Below are positions 16,601-20,068 of a stretch of DNA of 20,068 nt, one piece after another. The translations under genes and the position numbers were made by a program. Below the pieces are notes generated by a model that did no database searches, was not told the origin of the DNA, and worked only from the letters and a program-made list of their open reading frames with translations. This DNA is from Acanthaster planci. Its lineage: Eukaryota; Echinodermata; Asteroidea; Valvatida; Acanthasteridae. Numbering within the stretch: position 1 is the first letter of the stretch; each line of letters begins with the position of its first letter. The stretch covers positions 1,326,608-1,346,675 of the forward strand of contig NW_019091392.1 of the NCBI RefSeq assembly GCF_001949145.1, written 5' to 3'.

Positions 16601-19366
16601 TACAGAAGTAGCTATAGTGTGAAGTGGCTTTCATACACTGTATGTGCCCATTACCAACCGTATCCAGCCATAGCCATTCGATTTCAGCATAGCGTGACAG
16701 TTTACTTCTGTTCATGAATCAAACCAACACACGCAATGAGGTCTATATGTTGGTGGTAATTTGAAGTGGGAAGAGCACATCCTTTGGGTTTTTCTGAACG
16801 CATTCAAAGATGACTGATTACAAGTGAAAGGATTTTCCATCTGCTTTGTTGTGCAGCTCCTTGGGTTGTCACTATCTTCATAGGGATAAGGCAACGTGCT
16901 CCAGCAATGATTACTTGGAGGAGTGCAGGGTCATGAAGGGTAATATTCAGGTATGTTACATTGAAATGGCAAAATGAGTTTATGTTTATTCGATGCGTTG
17001 CGTTTGGTTTCTGTGATATTGTGTTCCTGTCCCATATCACGATGCTCTGGAAGTATCCAAATTAATGTGGATTATAGGCAGTCAGTGACATGCATTGTAC
17101 ACTACTCAAACAAAGTTAAGGGACCTCATTTTTCTTAACTTGTGACTTTTTTTCCAAGCAATGAGTGGGGTCTAGTTCTTTCATTTTTTGTTTGTCTAGA
17201 TGGTGTTCTCATTGGAATAAAAAATTTAAAAATTATAACAAAACATCAAATTCACGTTTTCAGCATTAAAATATCTCATATTATAAAAAGTATACACAAA
17301 ATCAAAAGTGGTCCTGAACTTTTTTTGAGGAGTTTATAAATGTCTCAAAATTGTAGTCTGAATCTAGCAATTCAATCTGATTTATGATTTTGTTGTTACA
17401 GCCATTTGAAGTTCATGTCAACACCCATGTGATGAAGTTATGTGAAGGAATGCATGCATACGTGTTCATGCTATTGTAACTAGACTCTTATTAACATGTA
17501 CCTTTAAGAGTGGATTAAATCTTTTGTGGAATAAATGCTGGCCGAAGACAGATTTCCAGAGAATGTGGAAAATCATTAGCATACGATTGCCAGGTGTATG
17601 ATTCTGGTTGGCGTAGTCATAGACATATACTCTACTATCGGTGCTTTGTACTTCTGACATTTCTCTTCCACTGGAACAGATGTGCAGAGTTTTTGTTTAT
17701 TGGAACTGTGTGTTTTTTTCCCTTGTCTTTGCTTTTTCTCCCCAGAATGACTCTATCGGGTTCTCCCACAGCTTTTAAAATTGAGTTTGGACTTTCGGAG
17801 AAAATTGTTAAAATAACCCAAGTCAACCTGAAGAAATGGATAAAAAGCACTCTCCACAAATGAAATGGTGTTGCTTGCTTTTGAATTTTCCCACAATGAG
17901 CATTCTTTCATTTCCCGCCCCCTCCACTTTCTTTTGTGGTAGGATTACTGTTCAGTGGCAAGTGATGGATCTCCTTCGGTCCGTGGTGAAGTTTTTCATG
18001 AAGACAGCAGATGCTTTGTCAGTAGTGCAATCAGCATTGAGGTACGTGGTCACGTAGAGGCTGTGATCAGTTTTTGAATGTTAAGTGTTGGTTGAACGGA
18101 AGACCCCAGGGTTTGCATTTTGCATGTGGCTGACTTGTGTGAAATAACAAAGAATACATACATGTAAGTTGAATAAGCAATGTGCGACTGGGCAAAGTAA
18201 CAGCAAAAGGTGGTATACTAAAGGCCAAACCGAAAAATAACAGTGTTTTCTATTACATTGAATAAAGTTAGGATGCAGGATATGTACATATTGGTGAGTG
18301 AAATCCTCCTGTTTATTTCTTCTGTTTTGGCACTAATCGTTAGAGCCACAAATGTCAGTATGGGACGAATGTCTGTTACATTTTGTTTGCACTCATTTGT
18401 GAAAGTGATGATGTCAGATTTAATCAATGTTTTCAGTGTTTAATACGGTGTTTTTGAGTGTTTAATACAGTGTTTTTGGTGTTTAATATGGTGTTTTTGA
18501 GTGTTTAATATGGTGTTTAATGCGGTGTTTTCAGTGATCAATACGGTGTTGTTAGTGTCAAATACAGTGTTTCTGTGGTTGATACAGCTTGAGCGTTTTC
18601 ATTATTTAATATAGCATTTGATGTTGTGTTTTTGTGTTTTGGAACAGCTGTCAGCCAAAATGCTCATTAACCTGTAAATTTGTGTTGACTTTTTGTCTCT
18701 TTCAGAGCAGGGTGGATCCGTGTGATTTCCAAGGTGTTTGCTACCTTACACGGTGTAACAATGACTCCAGGTCATATGAGGTCAAAGTAGGCGAGGCAGA
18801 CTGGTTATCTTGTCCTGACAACACGACCATCACTGTGAGTGGTGACATTAACCAGAAGCAGAAACAAAATAGAAATCCACCTTCCGGAGAGCTTACAAGC
18901 AAAACCATGCCAGCAGAGCAGTCTCTGCTCATTGTAGATGGTTCAAACTAAACTGTGCGTATGAAAATAATGCAGTGATACAGAATTAATGAATGACGAC
19001 CTGTATCAGAACAAGGCTTTATCCCGCTGGTCTGTAACTTTCTTTTTAGGAGGACCTTCATTTTTAGTTACTCCTACAAAAACAAACAAATAAACCTCAG
19101 AAGTCAGGTCAAATTACTGAAAATTTGCCATGTAGTCTGGAGTTGAATGTTGCAATTGAACATAGTCTTTGATGTTTGCATGTTGCAGGACTTAAACTTC
19201 ACTTTCATGGTGTCATTTTCTTGGTTTTACTTTTAGATCCCAGGTTACCACGGAACGGTGCAATGCCCATCGACAGAGATCATCTGTCGACAGAAGACTT
19301 CAATTCTTGATCTAGTGGATGCGGTGTGCGATTCCTGCACCACCATTACTGGACCAACACCCCAAG
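10346..19366 (+). CDS. Leishmanolysin-like (M8) zinc metallopeptidase, LMLN/CIROP type, 13 exons; C-terminus beyond the right edge
   Basis: Join: 10346-10661, 10924-11008, 11896-11950, 13619-13768, 14027-14149, 15151-15229, 15732-15880, 16103-16177, 16390-16553, 16857-16950, 17943-18041, 18706-18834, 19237-19366; about 549 residues. All 12 visible introns are GT..AG and phases match at every junction. Layout: signal peptide (about 1-22), propeptide with SKCIFDEV (Cys-switch-like, about residue 33), IPDEHLQGLW (153 on), DTVLYVKA, RPIAGVVNFCP, zinc site HEIFH (247-251), AQKHFDCP, distal zinc His in SSHWETR (327), Met-turn SIMAPI (Met338), EDSGWYRVNY, then Cys-rich domain. M8 proteases cut extracellular or membrane substrates; LMLN acts in cell migration and mitosis, and CIROP in left-right patterning. 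Which paralogue this is cannot be settled. Sequons include NST, NLT, NDS and NTT. Human LMLN is about 650-690 residues. Confidence 0.95.
10924..11008 (+). CDS. Metallopeptidase exon 2
   Basis: Acceptor CTTATAG, donor GTGAGT; enters in phase 1 and leaves in phase 2. Encodes VVPVSGPLLMTRSDEACSWT then FTSGINSG. This matches the end of the propeptide in LMLN, where a strand with a small hydrophobic core precedes a Cys-containing segment. Confidence 0.88.
11009..11895 (+). other. Metallopeptidase intron 2
   Basis: 887 bases. Two ATTTACCCCAAAT motifs lie about 34 bases apart near 11536 and 11569. Otherwise I see nothing beyond AT-rich sequence and TACATGTA motifs. Confidence 0.85.
11896..11950 (+). 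CDS. Metallopeptidase exon 3 (55 bases)
   Basis: A micro-sized exon encoding KCAHISQGYVGEKCLDDFL between acceptor TTTGCTCATAG and donor GTAAGA. It has two Cys and corresponds to the GECAAHTKCG-type segment of LMLN. Both phases match the neighbours (2 in, 0 out), which strongly supports it despite its size. Confidence 0.85.
12172..12604. repeat. AATATTC-rich blocks flanking about 290 bp
   Basis: Both blocks are built from AATATTCGA, TTCAAATATT and ATCTGAATATTCAG words that are self-complementary, so they can pair with each other or fold alone. Such ATTCGAATATTC termini occur in some non-autonomous DNA transposons, but no clean terminal repeat or target duplication was found. Confidence 0.4.
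12676..13104. repeat. Tandem array of eight 55-bp hairpin units
   Basis: Units start at 12676, 12731, 12787, 12842, 12897, 12952, 13007 and 13062 (55 bp each; one is 56; the last is internally deleted). Each begins CCCTAACAGTCCTC and ends GAGGACTGTTAGCGTTAA. In unit 1 AACAGTCCTCAATCCT pairs perfectly with AGGATTGAGGACTGTT around an 11-base loop. Left arms vary (AATCCT, CATCCT, CGTCCT, AGTTCT), while right arms are nearly constant. Units 3/5/7 and 4/6 alternate, indicating a 110-bp higher-order unit. Confidence 0.97.
13619..13768 (+). CDS. Metallopeptidase exon 4 (start of catalytic domain)
   Basis: Acceptor AATCCCTTCAG, donor GTAAGG; 50 codons in phase 0. Encodes IPDEHLQGLWTWNSTYPQPV, then HQVYPDGPGLPDTDTVLYVK, then ATHTSQCSSG. 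The (I/V)P(E/D)EHL start and the PDTD.VLYV strand are typical of LMLN. NST is a potential N-glycosylation site. Confidence 0.93.
14027..14149 (+). CDS. Metallopeptidase exon 5
   Basis: Acceptor CTTCCAACACAG, donor GTGAGT; 41 codons in phase 0. Encodes QVVAYASYCKLDQNNRPIAG, then VVNFCPEHLKDDLYDEQKFI, then L. AYASYC and RPIAG..NFCP are family signatures just before the catalytic helix. Confidence 0.94.
14150..15150 (+). other. Metallopeptidase intron 5
   Basis: 1.0 kb just before the zinc-site exon. It contains a fold-back MITE at 14725-14892; the remainder shows nothing recognised. Confidence 0.85.
14725..14892. mobile_element. Fold-back MITE, 168 bp
   Basis: The two halves are inverted copies. 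AAGGATATCTCTTTCATGAG at 14725 faces the reverse complement of ...AAAAGAGATGTCCTT ending at 14892, and AGGGTACTCAACATTTTGGA at about 14767 faces TCCAAAACGTTGAGTACCCT. The small centre reads TCATTCAGTCTTCTGATGA. TA flanks both ends, consistent with a TA target site. Confidence 0.85.
15151..15229 (+). CDS. Metallopeptidase exon 6 (HEIFH zinc-binding helix)
   Basis: Acceptor TTGCATTTACAG, donor GTAAGA; leaves in phase 1. Encodes LAVHEIFHVLGFSSSLFNKF then KECSES. HEIFH supplies two zinc ligands (His247, His251) and the catalytic Glu248; HVLGFS matches the HALGFS of the M8 family. The active site is intact. Confidence 0.96.
15230..15731 (+). other. Metallopeptidase intron 6
   Basis: 502 bases. A short imperfect duplication, CACT(C/T)TG(A/G)TGTCAGTTTGTT, lies near 15620-15658. 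No additional exon is seen, although human LMLN has a longer linker at this point of the protein. Confidence 0.8.
15732..15880 (+). CDS. Metallopeptidase exon 7
   Basis: Acceptor AAAATTCCAG, donor GTACAA; 50 codons counting the split Ala. Encodes ANGLNCIDRCTTTGTDSQGT, then SRLITPAVTAHAQKHFDCPE, then SGFGGPLENQ. ITPAV...A.KHFDCP and G..LENQ match LMLN closely. The linker between the active-site helix and this block is about 35 residues shorter than in human LMLN as I recall it. Confidence 0.94.
16103..16177 (+). CDS. Metallopeptidase exon 8 (third zinc His and Met-turn)
   Basis: 25 codons in phase 0: ADDGISSHWETRMMYGSIMA then PIIDQ, donor GTGAGG. His in SSHWETR is the distal zinc ligand, 76 residues after the second His of the HEIFH motif; Met in SIMAP is the Met-turn of metzincins. 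The acceptor is ambiguous by one codon (GCAG|CAG|GCAGAT), a NAGNAG site that could add one Gln, with exon start 16100. Confidence 0.93.
16390..16553 (+). CDS. Metallopeptidase exon 9
   Basis: Acceptor AGCCCCATCAG, donor GTGCGC; leaves in phase 2. Encodes TFLDNLTLAVFEDSGWYRVN, then YEYAEEMPWGRNQGCEFGRE and SRCQTAADTFFCNG. TLA..EDSGWY and WGR..GC.F are M8 signatures. NLT is a possible glycosylation site. Confidence 0.95.
16554..16856 (+). other. Metallopeptidase intron 9
   Basis: 303 bases with nothing recognised. Confidence 0.85.
16857..16950 (+). CDS. Metallopeptidase exon 10
   Basis: Acceptor TGCTTTGTTGTGCAG, donor GTATGT. Encodes SSLGCHYLHRDKATCSSNDY then LEECRVMKGNIQ. It aligns with the LTC...AVCNL segment of LMLN that opens the Cys-rich C-terminal domain. 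Phases fit on both sides. Confidence 0.9.
16951..17942 (+). other. Metallopeptidase intron 10
   Basis: 992 bases. It contains a mariner-like MITE (17100-17334). The rest, including the open frame at 17594-17863, has no recognised content. Confidence 0.85.
17100..17334. mobile_element. mariner/Tc1-like MITE with TA target site
   Basis: The left end CACTACTCAAACAAAGTTAA then GGGACC matches the reverse complement of the right end, AACTCCTCAAAAAAAGTTCA then GGACC, with a few mismatches and one gap. TA lies directly outside each end (17098-17099 and 17335-17336). CTCAAA..AAGTTAAGGGA termini and TA duplication are typical of Tc1/mariner MITEs. At 235 bp and AT-rich, it has no transposase. Confidence 0.8.
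17943..18041 (+). CDS. Metallopeptidase exon 11
   Basis: Acceptor CTTTTGTGGTAG, donor GTACGT; 33 codons in phase 0: DYCSVASDGSPSVRGEVFHE then DSRCFVSSAISIE. DYC followed by a Cys-containing strand is the C-terminal M8 domain pattern. It is shorter than the equivalent LMLN stretch. Confidence 0.9.
18042..18705 (+). other. Metallopeptidase intron 11
   Basis: 664 bases, mostly AT-rich, with a degenerate minisatellite at about 18425-18590. Nothing else recognised. Confidence 0.85.
18425..18590. repeat. Degenerate GTGTTTAATA(C/T)(G/A)GTGTTTTT minisatellite
   Basis: About seven imperfect units of 15-24 bases built from GTGTTTAATACGGTGTTTTT and its variants (AATACAG, AATATGG, AATGCGG, CAATACGG). 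The period is irregular and decays toward the right. Confidence 0.85.
18706..18834 (+). CDS. Metallopeptidase exon 12
   Basis: Acceptor TGTCTCTTTCAG, donor GTGAGT; 43 codons in phase 0. Encodes SRVDPCDFQGVCYLTRCNND, then SRSYEVKVGEADWLSCPDNT and TIT. The GVCY...C pattern matches the GCYQVSC region of LMLN. NDS and NTT are possible glycosylation sites. Confidence 0.92.
18835..19236 (+). other. Metallopeptidase intron 12
   Basis: 402 bases; nothing recognised beyond an A-rich ACAAAAACAAACAAATAAA tract near 19077. Confidence 0.85.
19237..19366 (+). CDS. Metallopeptidase exon 13
   Basis: Acceptor GGTTTTACTTTTAG, donor GTGAGA; 43 codons plus one base. Encodes IPGYHGTVQCPSTEIICRQK, then TSILDLVDAVCDSCTTITGP and TPQ. 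G..G...CPS..IIC corresponds to the last conserved Cys cluster of the family. The sequence then turns into a Thr/Pro linker, which in this family can precede a membrane anchor; the remainder is off the window. Confidence 0.92.
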
Positions 19367-20068
19367 GTGAGAAACATATTGAAAATGGATTCTTAGTCAG
19401 CATGGAGATGCACCTGCATTAAATACTTTACAGTTTGGAAAGTTGGTTTGGGAATAGCAATCCTCTAAGGAAAAGGAGATATTTTGGAAGATCTGACCAG
19501 CAGGAAATGTTGGCATGTTTGAGGAAAGTCTGTTCAGGGATTTTGGAAAAAGTTGATTGTATTTGAAAAAAAAACCCACAGAGACAGGCTGGCATCTCTC
19601 CTGGTTTGCTTGAAGTAATTGACAAAGTCTGGTAACCCTCTGATGTATTAATAAGATATTTGCAAGAAAATCTTATGACTATATTGTCATATGGTATCGT
19701 TCATCATCTTCATCTTCAGTGTTACGTCCTTCTTTCCCTAGAAGCAGGGATTGGACGGGTCCTCCCTATCGTTAAACTTGAAATTTCAGAAAGAATGTTA
19801 TACAACTTTTATTCAAATTTCACATTGATTGGCTGTTTACACTGAGTGTGTGGTATGGATGACAAGCAAACACAGCTATCGTTTTCTTTATTTATTGCCG
19901 TAACCCATCCAACTAAAGCTGATCATTTGGGGCCGTGTAACCCATCCAACAAAAGCTGATCATTTGGGCCCATGTAACCCATCCAACAAAAGCTGATCAT
20001 TTGGGGCCGTGTAACCCATCTAACAAAAGCTGATCATTTGGGGCCGTGTAACCCATCCAACACAAGCT
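19367..20068 (+). other. Metallopeptidase intron 13 (incomplete)
   Basis: Runs off the right edge. Nothing recognised from 19367 to 19899; then a 37-bp satellite follows to the edge. Confidence 0.75.
19900..20068. repeat. 37-bp tandem repeat, at least 4.6 copies, reaching the window edge
   Basis: Units start at 19900, 19937, 19974, 20011 and 20048, an exact 37-base period. Each begins GTAACCCATCCAACAAAAGC and contains the palindrome TGATCA followed by TTTGGGGCC. Copies differ at only a few positions. The array continues beyond the window. Confidence 0.97.

Noticed and set aside
17594-17863. 89-codon plus-strand open frame in intron 10
   Set aside because: AT-rich, no domain, and exons 10 and 11 join in phase without it.

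Overview
The window is eukaryotic nuclear DNA from an animal. Its coding sequence is split into short exons with GT..AG introns, the non-coding DNA is full of small non-autonomous transposon relics and minisatellites, and the palindrome TACATGTA recurs throughout. An invertebrate deuterostome such as a lancelet fits best, but the species is inferred from general character, not proven. No bacterial operon, phage, CRISPR array, rRNA or confident tRNA gene was seen, and no reverse transcriptase or intact transposase.

Left part (1-7576, minus strand): the first three coding exons of XRN2/Rat1, the nuclear 5'-3' exoribonuclease. The start codon is at 7576 and the gene runs off the left edge inside intron 3. 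Exon 1 (7502-7576), exon 2 (3145-3272) and exon 3 (2237-2410) join in phase to give 125 residues of the catalytic N-terminus. The introns hold a hAT-like element (54-398), an 83-bp triplicated repeat (445-693), an inverted-repeat element (6289-6947) and several hairpins.

Middle (7577-10345): the interval between the start codons of XRN2 (leftward) and a metallopeptidase gene (rightward). It holds a CpG-rich XRN2 5' region, foldback elements rich in CCCAACT/AGTTGGG, a duplicated inverted-repeat element, a hairpin, and a piggyBac-like MITE with TTAA flanks (9289-9704). A third, unrecognised gene may start here on the minus strand: an open exon (9993-10320) begins in an AAGATGGCG context only 25 bases from the metallopeptidase start codon and ends at a good splice donor.

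Right part (10346-20068, plus strand): a leishmanolysin-like (M8) zinc metallopeptidase of the LMLN/CIROP type, in 13 exons that splice in phase and encode about 549 residues: signal peptide, propeptide, HEIFH zinc site, distal His and Met-turn, then a Cys-rich C-terminal domain. The last exon or exons lie beyond the right edge. Its introns carry a tandem array of eight 55-bp hairpin units (12676-13104), a fold-back MITE (14725-14892), a mariner-like MITE with TA flanks (17100-17334), a degenerate minisatellite (about 18425-18590) and a 37-bp satellite running into the window edge (19900-20068).

The two recognised genes have no evident functional link: one acts on nuclear RNA, the other is a secreted or surface protease. 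The most unusual features are the hairpin minisatellite, the very close divergent start codons at 10320/10346, and the density of inverted-repeat elements.
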